64,000 bases of DNA from Parahaliea maris. GTDB taxonomy: Bacteria; Pseudomonadota; Gammaproteobacteria; Pseudomonadales; Halieaceae. The stretch lies in assembly GCF_008064665.1 (NCBI RefSeq), contig NZ_VRZA01000006.1:204923-268922 (forward strand), given 5' to 3'. The position numbers and the translations under genes were made by a program. Positions 1 through 9,554 of this stretch are shown here, piece by piece. The notes under the pieces were generated by a model. The model ran no database searches and was not told where the DNA came from. It worked only from the letters and a program-made list of their open reading frames with translations. Each line of letters opens with the position of its first letter. Positions within the stretch are counted from its first letter, which is position 1.

Positions 1-1
1 A

Positions 2-670
2 TCCTCGTCCCGCCTCAGTGTGCACGGTCAGGCGCTGGACTGTCTTCCCTCCGGCACCGGGGGGATTGCTCCAGGTACCGATGTCCTGGTGATCAAGCGA
101 ACGGCGGCCGAGCCCACGCTGGCCCGGGGAGAACTCGCAACGGGGGTGAGTGGCGCGGAAGCATCCCAGTGGTACTTGCAAGCGGATGAGCAGGCAGGCA
201 CGGCGCGCTGGTATTACGTACCCGACGGCGGCGATTTTCCGGCCGGAAGCAACGGGATGGGCCAGTACTTCTGGGAAGCCTATGCCGCCATATTTTTTAT
301 CCGTCCGTGGTCGCAGGCCGGCGATGGCGTGCCGACGCTCTGTGTCGAACGCTTGTCGGCGAACAGCATGGGGCCGGCGGAATGCCTTGTGGAAGGGGTG
401 GAGGACCTGCAGTTCAGTTTTGGCCTGGATGCAGACAGGGACGGCCGCGCGGAGCGTTTCAGCGACCGGCCGACGGCCCTGGAACTGGATCAGGCGACGG
501 TTGCCCGGGTAGCCCTGCTGATCCGGAGCCTGAATCCCGTGCCCGGGATACGCGGAGGAGGCGAGGCTGGGCGCAATAGTGGCCTCGACGACGATGGCTA
601 CCTGCGGCAGTGGTTCAGCGCCACGGTGGCGCTGCGTAATCACCATCCCCTGAGAGGGGCCGGGCGGTGA
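2..670 (+). CDS. pilW: PilW-like minor pilin/pilus assembly protein, 3' part only
   Basis: The reading frame is open from the left edge, so the true start and the prepilin N-terminus lie outside the window. A GTG at position 20 is only an internal codon. The visible 222 residues align by eye with the C-terminal half of the complete PilW encoded at 16494-17480. Shared landmarks are a Cys-containing ECLVEGVEDLQ stretch (ECLAEGVENLQ in the other copy), an acidic loop FGLDADRDG, and a final VALRN (VLLRN in the other). PilW-type proteins are minor pseudopilins that prime type IV pilus assembly in the inner membrane/periplasm. The gene overlaps the next start by four bases (GTGA), which indicates an operon with pilX, pilY1 and pilE. 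Confidence 0.8.
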   Translation, partial: SSSRLSVHGQALDCLPSGTGGIAPGTDVLVIKRTAAEPTLARGELATGVSGAEASQWYLQADEQAGTARWYYVPDGGDFPAGSNGMGQYFWEAYAAIFFIRPWSQAGDGVPTLCVERLSANSMGPAECLVEGVEDLQFSFGLDADRDGRAERFSDRPTALELDQATVARVALLIRSLNPVPGIRGGGEAGRNSGLDDDGYLRQWFSATVALRNHHPLRGAGR

Positions 671-1194
671 GGCTGCAAACCGGTGCCGCGGGTGCCGGCC
701 GATCGGTGCGGGGAGTCGTGCTGCCGATGGCCCTGTGTTTTCTCCTGCTCCTCGCACTGATGGCAGCCGGTGCCGCCCGCAACAGTACGCTGGAATATCG
801 TCTGTCGGGCAATGGTCAGCAACAGGAGGCTCTGCGGCAAATGGCGGTAGGCGCAACTCGGGCACTGGCGGCGCAACCGCAGGGGTTTAGCTCAGGGCTG
901 GCATTGGGTGAGCGTCGCTGTGCTGCTCTGGGCTTGTGCGATCAGGCGGTTCTTCAGCTGCCTGCCACGGTCGCCCTGCCAGACAGGCCTGAAAGTCTCC
1001 ACTATCACATCGAGCGAACGGGCCCCGTGGCGGGGGCGTTGATTCTCAGGGCGCCGGAGGCAGACGCCTTCAGTGTCGGCCGCTTTGACTTCGAGCGATT
1101 TGAAGCGCTGGTGGAGCTGGATGAACGCGATGCCCGCGGCGGAGCGGCTGTGGTTGCCGTGGGTATTGCCAGGCGCCGTGGGTTGGCGAACTAG
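667..1194 (+). CDS. pilX: PilX-like minor pilin, first cluster
   Basis: A 175-residue protein with one hydrophobic N-terminal segment (about residues 18-35, VVLPMALCFLLLLALMAAGA) after a short basic leader ending SVRG. This is the layout of PilX_N-type assembly proteins. As in the second PilX here, the position-5 Glu of ordinary pilins is absent. The GTG start overlaps the pilW stop and matches the first basic leader residues. The body is very rich in Ala, Arg and Glu and has little resemblance to the second PilX beyond the N-terminal anchor and the N-x-x-L-E/Q-x-R/Q pattern after it. The role is inferred from position between pilW and pilY1. PilX is a minor pilin that helps form the pilus tip complex. 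Confidence 0.72.
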   Translation: MRLQTGAAGAGRSVRGVVLPMALCFLLLLALMAAGAARNSTLEYRLSGNGQQQEALRQMAVGATRALAAQPQGFSSGLALGERRCAALGLCDQAVLQLPATVALPDRPESLHYHIERTGPVAGALILRAPEADAFSVGRFDFERFEALVELDERDARGGAAVVAVGIARRRGLAN

Positions 1195-1207
1195 GGAGGG
1201 ATGAGCC

Positions 1208-4200
1208 ATGTGGAGGCACTATGTTCTCGGCCTGTTGCTGCTTGTCGGGCAGCTCGTCGGCCTACAAGCAGATGATACCGCCATCTACCGTCGTGAGGGG
1301 CTGGGCGCGGATCACCTGCTACTGGGCATTGACTTGGACAGCGCCAGTGCAGCGCCTGCCTGCAGCACCCTGGCAGAATGCCGCCCTCCCTATCTGTCGC
1401 CCGACGCCTTTGAGCGGCTGGCGGAACAGCGCATTGGCGCGTCTGGAGAAGCTACAGGCGATGTGCCGGTAACCCGCCTGGAAGTCACCCTGGCCGTGTT
1501 GTCCTCGGTACTGTCGAAGCCACGGTTCGATACCGTACGCGCTGCGTTCATACTGCGGCAGGGAGGCAGCACAGAAGTGTTGCAGCCCTTTGAGGAAGTG
1601 GCGCAGGCTCGCGGACGCCTGGAGACGGCGCTGTGGTCGTTACCCTCTCGGCTGCAGCCAGAGGCAGCACCCCTCGGTTCGCCATTGGCGATTTACCCCG
1701 ACTGGTTGCGGTTGACTGAGGATGGCGAGATGCCCATGCCGGAGGGCGCGTGCCCCCGCCTGTATACGATGCTGCTCAGTCACGCCACCCCGGAGCGCTG
1801 GGTAGATCTGGATAGCGCGGCCCTGGAACCTACCTCGGTGCTACCCGAGGTAGTTCTCGCCTCCCCTGGGGCCTTACTCAGCTATCTTCACGGTGAGTTG
1901 ACCCTTCACGGTGAGTTGGCCGACCTGTTCCCGTCGCTACCGAATCGGCAGTTCATCTCGCAGACCTTGCTGGCGACGTCGGACGAGGCAGCCACAGTAC
2001 TGGAGGCAATGGGTAGCTCCGCAGGGAGTTATTCCGTGCTTCAACTCGTGCAGCCCAGGGCGCTTGAACAGCAGTTATCGAGCTTGTTGCAGGACCCGTC
2101 CCCGCGAGCCCTGACCCTGGCCGCACCTGGAATCCTGCCTCCGGCTGGGTCGCGACGGGGCCAGGTTTTCCTGCCGCTCTTTGCCGGTTCGAGCCGGGTG
2201 GGCTGGCCTGGCAACCTGAAAAAGCTGGAGCTGGTCCCACCTGCCGGGGCCGATGAGGACCCCGGGCTAACGGGTTACCGGGATGCACTGGGTCGTGTCG
2301 CGCTGGAACCCAATGGCCCTACTATGGGCCAATTAAAGCAGGAAGCACTGACATTCTGGACACTGGCCGAGATGCTTCCGGCAGGGGCGGGCGGCGTGGA
2401 TGGCGATCAGGTCCTGCTGGGCGGCGCTGGTCAACTGATGGCGTACGGGCTAGAAGCCAGTGATGTTCCAGGCGGCCGCCAGCTTTACCTCGAACCGCCG
2501 GTTGTCGCCAACGGTTCAGACAACGCCCTGATCGCGCTGGAACCGGAGGAAGCTACTCTCACTGCCGCCCCGTATCTGATGGCAGAGCTCATGCCGGCCG
2601 ACACGGAACAGGCCCTCGACTGGTTGCGCTGGCTGCGGGGGGAAGACGTGGATGACGAAGACGGCGATGGTGATACGACGGAACTGCGCGACTGGTTGCT
2701 GGGGGCGTTGGTTCACTCCCGTCCTGCCGTCATCAACTACGGTGCCCAGTCCGGTTACAGTACTGCCAATCCTCTGGTGCGTATTTTCGTGGGCAGTAAT
2801 CACGGGTTATTGCACGCCTTTGACAACACCACTGCGGAGGGAGAGGAAAGCGGCCGGGAAAGGTTTGGTTTTATTCCCCGCGCCCTGCTGGAGGTTCAAC
2901 GGGCCAGGCGGGAACAGGGCGACGCCGGTGAGGGCTTGTATGGCGTGGACGGAGCTCCTGTTGCGCTGCTCCGGGATCGCAACGGTGACGGCCAGATTGT
3001 CGCCGATGAGGGCGACCGCGCCTGGCTCTTCTTCGGCCTGCGCCGGGGAGGTGCCCACTACTATGCACTGGATGTGAGCGACCCGAATGTCGCCCCCGTT
3101 CTGCGTTGGCACATCGACAGCGACCCTGGCGCGCATTTCGCCGAACTGGGCTTGAGCTTCGCTGAGCCTGTGGTGGGTCGTGTTCGTTTTGCTGCCGAGT
3201 CGCGAGAGGTGGTCATCCTGACAGGTGGCTATTACGGAGGAACCGACGATACAGGCCAGCCCCTCGGCAAAGACAGCGGCAGTAGTGAGGACCCGATCGG
3301 TAACGCCATTTTCGTGGTGGATGCCCAGTCCGGCGAATTGCTCTGGAAGGCAGTGCGCGGCAGCACCGTGGAAGGCACGGATACCCGTTTCGAGCATCCG
3401 GGGCTCAGCGACAGCTTTCCCTCAGGCCCTGCAGCGTTACGTGACAGCAGTGGGGTCATCTATCGTTTGTATCTGGGTGACAGTGGCGGGGCGGTTTGGC
3501 GGGTGGATCTACCGCCGGGGGAAGGTCCCGGCCACAGGGCGCGCAACTGGTCCCTCAGCAAATTTGCCCAGTTGGACGGTGAGTCGGCAGAGGACGATCG
3601 CCGTTTCTTTCACCCCCCTGACCTGGTTCGCAGTGTGGACGCCGGGGGCAGGCCCTTCGATGGTGTGCTGATTGCCAGCGGCAACCGCGCCGCGGCAGGT
3701 GATACCGGGGTACGGGATGGACTGTTCTATCTGAGGGACTACGCCATTGAGCCGGGACCTCCCGAACTCCCCCAGCGCGCCCCGATAGCAATCACCACGC
3801 TCCCCGACCTTTCGACATGCAATCCCGCTGACGACGCGGAGTGCGCCGGAAGTAACGTGAACGGTTGGCGCCTGATGTTCTCCGGGGTCGGAGAAAAAGG
3901 GCTGTCGACGCCCCTGACGGAGGCGGGGGAGGTCTTCTTCACCACCTTTGTGCCGCCAACTCAGTCCGAGCGTTGTAGGGGGGGAACAGGGCGCAGCTTG
4001 CTCTACCGGATCAACCTCGCAGATGGCAGCGCAGTCGAGGAAGGCGGGAGAGCCGACATGGTCGCTGACGGACTTTCTCACGGGGTGGTCGCGGTGGGTG
4101 ACGCCCTGCTATTGCCCGGCTCGGGCTCGCCGGCTGGCGAGGAAGGCAGCGATAAGCCTGCCCGCAAATTGATCCCGCAGCAAGGGAAGACATTCTTCCA

Positions 4201-4237
4201 GCTCTACTGGCGCGAGCCCGGGCGCGATGATCTCTAG
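1208..4237 (+). CDS. pilY1: PilY1-like type IV pilus tip/adhesin protein, first cluster
   Basis: A 1009-residue protein with a signal peptide (about residues 1-21) and the C-terminal beta-propeller region of PilY1. Landmarks are HSRPAVINYG (about 500), FVGSNHGLLHAF, YGVDGAPVALL, WLFFGLRRGG, LYLGDSGGAVWRVDL and a C-terminal YWREPGRDDL. Acidic loops DEDGDGD (about 480) and DRNGDGQIVADEGD (about 595) resemble the calcium loops of this family. The N-terminal half aligns poorly with classical von Willebrand A domains: the spot expected for the D-x-S-x-S metal site reads GIDLDSASA. It is about 180 residues shorter than the second PilY1 of this window. The ATG follows a GGGAGG ribosome-binding site. 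PilY1 proteins act at the outer membrane/pilus tip in pilus extension and adhesion. Confidence 0.87.
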   Translation: MWRHYVLGLLLLVGQLVGLQADDTAIYRREGLGADHLLLGIDLDSASAAPACSTLAECRPPYLSPDAFERLAEQRIGASGEATGDVPVTRLEVTLAVLSSVLSKPRFDTVRAAFILRQGGSTEVLQPFEEVAQARGRLETALWSLPSRLQPEAAPLGSPLAIYPDWLRLTEDGEMPMPEGACPRLYTMLLSHATPERWVDLDSAALEPTSVLPEVVLASPGALLSYLHGELTLHGELADLFPSLPNRQFISQTLLATSDEAATVLEAMGSSAGSYSVLQLVQPRALEQQLSSLLQDPSPRALTLAAPGILPPAGSRRGQVFLPLFAGSSRVGWPGNLKKLELVPPAGADEDPGLTGYRDALGRVALEPNGPTMGQLKQEALTFWTLAEMLPAGAGGVDGDQVLLGGAGQLMAYGLEASDVPGGRQLYLEPPVVANGSDNALIALEPEEATLTAAPYLMAELMPADTEQALDWLRWLRGEDVDDEDGDGDTTELRDWLLGALVHSRPAVINYGAQSGYSTANPLVRIFVGSNHGLLHAFDNTTAEGEESGRERFGFIPRALLEVQRARREQGDAGEGLYGVDGAPVALLRDRNGDGQIVADEGDRAWLFFGLRRGGAHYYALDVSDPNVAPVLRWHIDSDPGAHFAELGLSFAEPVVGRVRFAAESREVVILTGGYYGGTDDTGQPLGKDSGSSEDPIGNAIFVVDAQSGELLWKAVRGSTVEGTDTRFEHPGLSDSFPSGPAALRDSSGVIYRLYLGDSGGAVWRVDLPPGEGPGHRARNWSLSKFAQLDGESAEDDRRFFHPPDLVRSVDAGGRPFDGVLIASGNRAAAGDTGVRDGLFYLRDYAIEPGPPELPQRAPIAITTLPDLSTCNPADDAECAGSNVNGWRLMFSGVGEKGLSTPLTEAGEVFFTTFVPPTQSERCRGGTGRSLLYRINLADGSAVEEGGRADMVADGLSHGVVAVGDALLLPGSGSPAGEEGSDKPARKLIPQQGKTFFQLYWREPGRDDL

Positions 4238-4700
4238 GCCGGGGCGGAACAGCTTTGGGAGTCAGTTCCCGGCTGGCGGCTTTTCACTCGTGGAATTGCT
4301 GGTCGTCACCGCGATTGTCGCGATCCTGCTGGGTGTCGCCCTGCCGGGCTACGAACGCCAGATGCTACGAGTCAAACGAACTACCGCGCTCGCCGTACTG
4401 GAGCAGCTACGCGCCCGGCAGGAGCGCTTTTTTGTTCACCATCACCGGTATGCCGAAACCTTTAACGAACTCGGCTTCGCCAGCGAGGTGTATGCCATCG
4501 ACGCCGAGGGGCGGGCCGTCGAGCCGGACTCCAGGCAGCGCAGCTACCGTATCACCCTGACCGCAGCCACCGGGCTGGGCTACCAGTTGAGAGCCATTGC
4601 CCAGTTGCGGCAGCGGCGGGATGCCCGTTGTCAGGAATTGGCAGTGGACGGTAGAGGTGCGCGCGAGGCACAGCCCGGGGCTGTGGAAGAGTGTTGGTAG
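4227..4700 (+). CDS. pilE: PilE-like minor pilin, first cluster
   Basis: A 157-residue type IV pilin. The prepilin peptidase site is GG^FSLVELLVV (about residues 18-27), with Glu at mature position 5, followed by one hydrophobic helix. Two Cys near the C-terminus (DARCQEL and the terminal EECW) give the D-region disulfide typical of PilE. The N-terminal leader is long (about 18 residues) because the gene starts inside the end of pilY1, with an 11-base overlap. A shorter internal start cannot be excluded. The final CW matches the PilE at 21655. It ends one base before the stop codon of convergent pilR, with no room for a separate terminator. Confidence 0.87.
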   Translation: MISRPGRNSFGSQFPAGGFSLVELLVVTAIVAILLGVALPGYERQMLRVKRTTALAVLEQLRARQERFFVHHHRYAETFNELGFASEVYAIDAEGRAVEPDSRQRSYRITLTAATGLGYQLRAIAQLRQRRDARCQELAVDGRGAREAQPGAVEECW

Positions 4701-4701
4701 C

Positions 4702-6075
4702 TCAGTCGTCCAGCTTCAGTTTCTGCAGCCGGTACCGCAGGCTGCGGAAGCTGACCCCGAGCAGTTTGGCCGTGGCTGTCTTGTTCCAGCGGCACTGCTC
4801 CAGCGCGGCACTGAGAATCTGCCGCTCGACATCCTCCAGGTAGCCCTCGAGGTCGCCGATCGCTGCCTCGTAATCTATCCCGCCCGTCATCACTGGCGCC
4901 GCAGGCGTATCGGCGACGGTATTGCGGGGGTTGAGTTGCAGGTCCTCCGCGCTGATCTGCTGGCCGTCGCTCAACGCCCACGCCCGCTCGATGATGTTCT
5001 CCAGCTCGCGCACATTGCCGGGGAAATCGTAGGCGCGCATCGCGTTCATTGCGGAGGGTTGTAGTTGGGGGCGCTCCCCGTTCTCCCCCGCAATCCGCTG
5101 GATGATCCGCGCCACCAGGGCGGGCAGGTCGTCGAGTCGCTGGCGCAGGGGGGGAACGTGGACGTCGATCACGTTGATACGGTAGTAGAGGTCATTGCGA
5201 AAACGCCCGGCGGCTACCTCGGCTGCCAGATCCCGGTGGGTCGCACTGAGCACCCTGACATCGGTGGGGATTTCCTCACTGCTACCGACAGGACGCACCG
5301 CTTTTTCCTGAATGGCGCGCAGGAGTTTGACCTGCATGACAAGGGGTAGGTCGGCCACCTCGTCCAGGAACAGGGTGCCACCTTCGGCGGCCTGAAACAG
5401 TCCGGGCTTGTCGCGGTTGGCGCCGGTGAAGCTGCCTTTGACATGGCCGAACAGTTCGCTCTCCATCAACTCGTGGGGTATGGCGCCGCAGTTCACCGCG
5501 ACAAAAGGCGCAGCTGCACGGGGGCCATGGTTGTGGATCAGCCGGGCGACGACTTCCTTGCCGCTGCCCGACTCCCCCTGAATGTGGACCGGCGCCTGAC
5601 TGCGAGCGAGCTTCAGTGCCTGCTGGCGGAGGGTCTTGATGGCGGGACTTTCACCGATCAGTTCGGGGCCGCGGGTGGAACCATTCGCAGGCGGTTCAGG
5701 CGCTTCGGGCTCGGCCAGGCGCAGGGCGCTGCTCACCAGGTTGCGCAGACCCTCGAGTTCGATCGGCTTGCTGATAAAGTCGAACGCCCCCGCCTTCAGG
5801 GCGGTGATGGCCGTTTCCACGCTGCCGTGGGCTGTGATCATGGCGACCGGGATATCGGGAAACTCGGCGGCGATCGACTCCACCAGGCTGATGCCGTTGC
5901 CATCCGGCAGGCGCATGTCGGTCAGGCAGAGGTTGGGGGGGCGCTCCCGTAGCTTGGCCTCGGCTTCGCCCAGGCTGGCCGCGCTGACGGTGTCCAGCCC
6001 CATGCGACTCAGGGTTATCTCCAGCAACTCGCGGATGGCGGGTTCGTCGTCGACAATGAGTACGGTCTGTTTCAT
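4702..6075 (-). CDS. pilR: Sigma-54-dependent response regulator PilR
   Basis: A 457-residue NtrC-class activator. The receiver domain (1-120) has phospho-acceptor Asp53 in LTDMRLPDGNG and Lys103 in ISKP. The AAA+ domain has Walker A GESGSGKE (167-174), the sigma-54 contact loop GSFTGA (214-219) and Walker B GTLFLDEVADLP. A Fis-type helix-turn-helix lies at the C-terminus (WNKTATAKLLGVSFRSLRYR). The family activates RpoN promoters. PilR controls major pilin transcription in Pseudomonas, and the GSFTGA variant and pilS partner fit that assignment. It lies 9 bases downstream of pilS, so the two are co-transcribed, and tail-to-tail with the first pilin operon. Confidence 0.92.
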   Translation of the reverse strand: MKQTVLIVDDEPAIRELLEITLSRMGLDTVSAASLGEAEAKLRERPPNLCLTDMRLPDGNGISLVESIAAEFPDIPVAMITAHGSVETAITALKAGAFDFISKPIELEGLRNLVSSALRLAEPEAPEPPANGSTRGPELIGESPAIKTLRQQALKLARSQAPVHIQGESGSGKEVVARLIHNHGPRAAAPFVAVNCGAIPHELMESELFGHVKGSFTGANRDKPGLFQAAEGGTLFLDEVADLPLVMQVKLLRAIQEKAVRPVGSSEEIPTDVRVLSATHRDLAAEVAAGRFRNDLYYRINVIDVHVPPLRQRLDDLPALVARIIQRIAGENGERPQLQPSAMNAMRAYDFPGNVRELENIIERAWALSDGQQISAEDLQLNPRNTVADTPAAPVMTGGIDYEAAIGDLEGYLEDVERQILSAALEQCRWNKTATAKLLGVSFRSLRYRLQKLKLDD

Positions 6076-6084
6076 CGAGTCAGT

Positions 6085-7800
6085 TTATAGGGCACGTTTA
6101 CTCAGAGCCAGACGAAAGCGGCTTTCGCCGTCTTCCGTGGGCTGGTAGCTCAGCGAGGCGTTGTTGATTTCGCAGAGCTCCTTACACAGGTACAGTCCCA
6201 TGCCACTGCCGGATTCCACGGTAGTGAAAAATGGCTCGAACAGCTTGCCGCGATCGCCGGGCGGCACGCCGTGCCCCTCGTCGATGACATCGATAAAACA
6301 TTGAGTGACCTGGAAGTCGAGTGCCACTTCCACCCGGGCCCGCTCGTGACCGGTGGCGAGTTTGCTGTGCCGGAGGGCATTATCGAGCAGATTGGTGAGT
6401 ACCCGGCGCAGGTTCTCGGGGTCAAACTCCACCAGCAGGTCGCGATAGGGGCAGTTGACCGTAATACCGGCGGGCCGGTGCAGGGTATCCAGGTAGTCGC
6501 CCACGAATTTTGCCAGCCAGTCTGCCAGCAGCAGGTACTCCGGCCGGGGTGGCTCGCGCCGGGATATTTGCATCACGCTTTCCACGATCTGGTTCACCCG
6601 GACGCTGTTTTCCTGGATGATTTCCGCCATGCGGTGATCGGCCGAGCCCAGGTCCGGGGATTCCTTGAGTAACTGGGCAGCATGGCTGATGGCGCCCAAC
6701 GGGTTGCGAATTTCGTGGGCGATGCTGGCGGTCAGGCGCCCCAGGGAGGTCAGTTTGAGGGCCTGGGCGTACTGTGTGACCGGGGTGTAGTCTTCCACGA
6801 AGACCAGGGCTTCCCCCTCGCTGCCGGGCTGCAGTTCGCGGAAGTTGGCAATGACGGGCGGCCCTCCGGATTGCACCTGAAAAGGTTGTGCCCGGTGGAG
6901 GCCGCTGTCACGCCAGTGTTCAAACTGCAGTGCGAGGTCTTCACTGTATTCTGCCAGCTGGCGCCCCTGTTCCACGGTGACCGGGCGTTCCGGGGCCAGC
7001 AGACTGGTGGCGGCCTTGTTCATGACTCTCACCCGGCCGTCGCCCGCCACCAGCAGGATGCCGGCCTGCATGTGCTGCACAATCTGCTCATTGAGCCGCT
7101 GCAGATTGTAGAGGTCGCCGGCCCGGCTCCGTGCCAGTTCTTCGGCGCGATCCAGGCGGACTGCGATAACCTGCACCATGATGGATACGCTGAACAGCAA
7201 CAGGCCAAGCAGGCCGGCCGGGAACAGGGCATTGAAAGACAACTGGTCGGTAATGATCAGGCGCACGGTATCGAGCAACACCGCCAGTACACTGAGGGCC
7301 GCCACCAGGGTGGCCAGGGTGCGGTGGCTGATCATCACGGCACTGGCCGCCACGGTAATGACCAGCAGCACCGGCAGGCCACTGATCATGCCGCCACTGG
7401 CGTCGGACAACAGGATGATGGCGCCGATATCGACCAGGAAGACCAGGAACAGGAAGCGGCGATTATGGTGCCAGTTTGCGGACAGGGAGCCCATGAGCAC
7501 CACACTGGTGGCCACGTAGGCCAGAGCGACGACCAGGTACAGCGACGGGTTCTGGCCGCCGACCAACTGGCGCGTGTTGGGGCTGATCAACATGATCAGC
7601 AGCACCACCGACAGCAGTGAGCGATAGGCGACATAGATACGGAACAGGGTGGTGTTCTGCCGGCCGCTGGTCTGGTTGACGGGGTTGGTAAGTATCGCTG
7701 GCCGGGTCAAGTGGGTACCGTGTCGTCTTGTTATTGGTGGGCATTGCGCAACCGGGTCCAGTTTAACAGTACTCGTGGCTGCCGTGTCGACTGCGGGCAC
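6085..7800 (-). CDS. pilS: Sensor histidine kinase PilS
   Basis: A 571-residue membrane kinase. About six hydrophobic segments fill the N-terminal third, a PAS-like region follows (about 235-330), then the HisKA dimerisation box SIAHEIRNPLGAISHAAQLL with phospho-acceptor His near residue 362. The ATPase shows N-box LTNLLDNALRHS and G-boxes DEGHGVPPGD and GSGMGLYL. Six inner-membrane helices plus PAS is the PilS architecture. It phosphorylates PilR, encoded immediately downstream. The listed GTG start gives an extended hydrophilic N-terminus of about 50 residues before the first helix (IYVAYRSLLSVVLLIMLI). A later start, such as a TTG about 30 codons in, is possible because no good ribosome-binding site decides the matter. 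Confidence 0.9.
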   Translation of the reverse strand: MPAVDTAATSTVKLDPVAQCPPITRRHGTHLTRPAILTNPVNQTSGRQNTTLFRIYVAYRSLLSVVLLIMLISPNTRQLVGGQNPSLYLVVALAYVATSVVLMGSLSANWHHNRRFLFLVFLVDIGAIILLSDASGGMISGLPVLLVITVAASAVMISHRTLATLVAALSVLAVLLDTVRLIITDQLSFNALFPAGLLGLLLFSVSIMVQVIAVRLDRAEELARSRAGDLYNLQRLNEQIVQHMQAGILLVAGDGRVRVMNKAATSLLAPERPVTVEQGRQLAEYSEDLALQFEHWRDSGLHRAQPFQVQSGGPPVIANFRELQPGSEGEALVFVEDYTPVTQYAQALKLTSLGRLTASIAHEIRNPLGAISHAAQLLKESPDLGSADHRMAEIIQENSVRVNQIVESVMQISRREPPRPEYLLLADWLAKFVGDYLDTLHRPAGITVNCPYRDLLVEFDPENLRRVLTNLLDNALRHSKLATGHERARVEVALDFQVTQCFIDVIDEGHGVPPGDRGKLFEPFFTTVESGSGMGLYLCKELCEINNASLSYQPTEDGESRFRLALSKRAL

Positions 7801-7893
7801 GTTCGGGTTGCTGCCTGGGGCTGGCCATGACTTGCGCTTTCCCGGAAAATACGCCCCTCACGCGGTACAGGTAGCTCTTTCAGGTAAGACAGC

Positions 7894-9525
7894 ATGACAA
7901 CTCTCAATATCCTCATGGCCCAGATGAACACCTTGGTGGGAGGCTTCGAGGTCAATACCGCCAAGGTGATTGACACCCTGCGACGTGCCGAGGACGAGCA
8001 CGCGGCTCCGGTCGTGGTGTTCCCTGAGCTAACCCTGAGCGGTTACCCGCCGGAGGACCTGTTACTGCGCCCCAGTATCGAAATCCGCGTAGCCAAGGCG
8101 CTGGAGCAAATCTGTGCCGCCATGACCGGCGATGGCTGGATCGTGCTTGGCTACCCGCGGCGTATTAGCGGGGCCCTGTATAACGTCGCCGGCGTTCTGC
8201 ACCGTGGCCGGGTCGTGGCGGAGTACCGCAAGCAGTGCCTGCCCAACTACCAGGTATTCGACGAGAAGCGGTACTTTCAGCCCGGCGACTCCCCCTGCGT
8301 TGTCGACATCCAGGGGGTGCGAGTCGGGTTGACGGTCTGCGAGGACATCTGGGAGCCGGGCCCCACCCGCCAGGCCGCTGAAGCGGGTGCCCAGTTGCTG
8401 ATCAATATCAATTCCTCTCCCTATCACCGCGGGAAGCGGGATGAACGCTGGCGCCTGGTGAGTGAACGGGCGCGTAGCGCCAGTCTGCCCATTGTCTACG
8501 TGAACCAGGTGGGTGGGCAGGATGAACTGGTGTTTGATGGCGGTTCCTTTGCCGTCTCTGCTGCCGGTGAAGTCTGTGCCGCTGCCCCCAATTTCGATGA
8601 GGGGGAATACTGGCTGCAGGCGCACTGCGAGGACGCCGGTGTGGCGTTTACCGGTCTCGACATCGCACCGGCCCTGGACGAACTGGCAGCCACCTGGCAC
8701 GCCCTGGTGCTGGGGGTGCGGGACTACGTCAACAAGAACCGTTTCCGTGGAGTCGTACTGGGCCTTTCAGGCGGTGTGGATTCTGCCCTGACCCTGGCGG
8801 TGGCGGTCGAGGCGCTGGGGCCTGACCGGGTCGAGGCCATCATGATGCCCTTCCGATATACCTCCCAGATGAGTGTGGAGGACGCCGCCGAGCAGTCCCG
8901 CACCCTGGCAGTACAGCACAAGGTAATCTCCATCGAACCCATGTACGAGTCCTTTATGGCCTCGCTGAGCGAAGAGTTTGCCGGTTTGGCGCCCGACACC
9001 ACCGAGGAAAACCTGCAGGCCCGCTGTCGCGGAGTATTGCTGATGTCCATCTCCAACAAGAAGGGCCTGCTGGTCCTTACGACCGGCAACAAGAGCGAAC
9101 TGGCGGTAGGCTATTCGACCCTCTATGGGGACATGGCCGGTGGATTCGATGTACTGAAGGATGTGCCGAAAACGCTGGTGTATGAACTGTGTCGCTATCG
9201 CAACGCCCTCGGGCCCTGCATACCGGAGCGGGTGATCGAGCGCCCACCCTCCGCCGAGCTGCGCCCGGACCAGAAAGACCAGGACAGCCTGCCCGAGTAC
9301 GACGTGCTGGATCGCATCCTGGAGATGTACGTGGAGCAGGACTGCAGCGCCTCGGCCATCATCGCCGCGGGGATGGACCCGGACGACGTGCACCGGGTGC
9401 TGCGGCTGGTGGACCTCAACGAATACAAACGGCGCCAGGCGCCGATCGGGGTGCGGATTACCCAGCGTGGCTTTGGTAGGGACCGGCGCTACCCGATCAC
9501 TGCTGGTTGGACCCTCGGCGACTAG
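7894..9525 (+). CDS. nadE: Glutamine-dependent NAD+ synthase
   Basis: A 543-residue two-domain enzyme. The N-terminal nitrilase-type glutaminase has the Glu45-Lys113-Cys149 triad (FPELTLSGYPPEDLL, EYRKQCLPNY, LTVCEDIWEPG). The C-terminal NAD synthase domain has the ATP-pyrophosphatase P-loop LGLSGGVDSALT (SGGVDS at 292-297) and the TTGNKSELAVGYSTLYGDMAGG substrate region. It makes NAD+ from deamido-NAD+, ATP and glutamine-derived ammonia in the cytoplasm. The length is normal for the long NadE form. It is transcribed divergently from pilS, with 93 bases between them, and converges with bamD. In Pseudomonas this gene does not sit between pilS and bamD (recollection of gene order), so its position here looks lineage-specific. 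Confidence 0.95.
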   Translation: MTTLNILMAQMNTLVGGFEVNTAKVIDTLRRAEDEHAAPVVVFPELTLSGYPPEDLLLRPSIEIRVAKALEQICAAMTGDGWIVLGYPRRISGALYNVAGVLHRGRVVAEYRKQCLPNYQVFDEKRYFQPGDSPCVVDIQGVRVGLTVCEDIWEPGPTRQAAEAGAQLLININSSPYHRGKRDERWRLVSERARSASLPIVYVNQVGGQDELVFDGGSFAVSAAGEVCAAAPNFDEGEYWLQAHCEDAGVAFTGLDIAPALDELAATWHALVLGVRDYVNKNRFRGVVLGLSGGVDSALTLAVAVEALGPDRVEAIMMPFRYTSQMSVEDAAEQSRTLAVQHKVISIEPMYESFMASLSEEFAGLAPDTTEENLQARCRGVLLMSISNKKGLLVLTTGNKSELAVGYSTLYGDMAGGFDVLKDVPKTLVYELCRYRNALGPCIPERVIERPPSAELRPDQKDQDSLPEYDVLDRILEMYVEQDCSASAIIAAGMDPDDVHRVLRLVDLNEYKRRQAPIGVRITQRGFGRDRRYPITAGWTLGD

Positions 9526-9554
9526 CGCGGGTCAGCGCTCCGGGGGAGGGTTGT

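Noticed and set aside
20..670. GTG at position 20 as the start of the first gene
   Set aside because: The frame is open upstream to the window edge, and the translated part lacks the PilW N-terminus, so the gene simply continues to the left.
6682..7620. 312-codon plus-strand open frame opposite pilS
   Set aside because: Gln/His-rich shadow of the pilS coding strand with no recognisable features.
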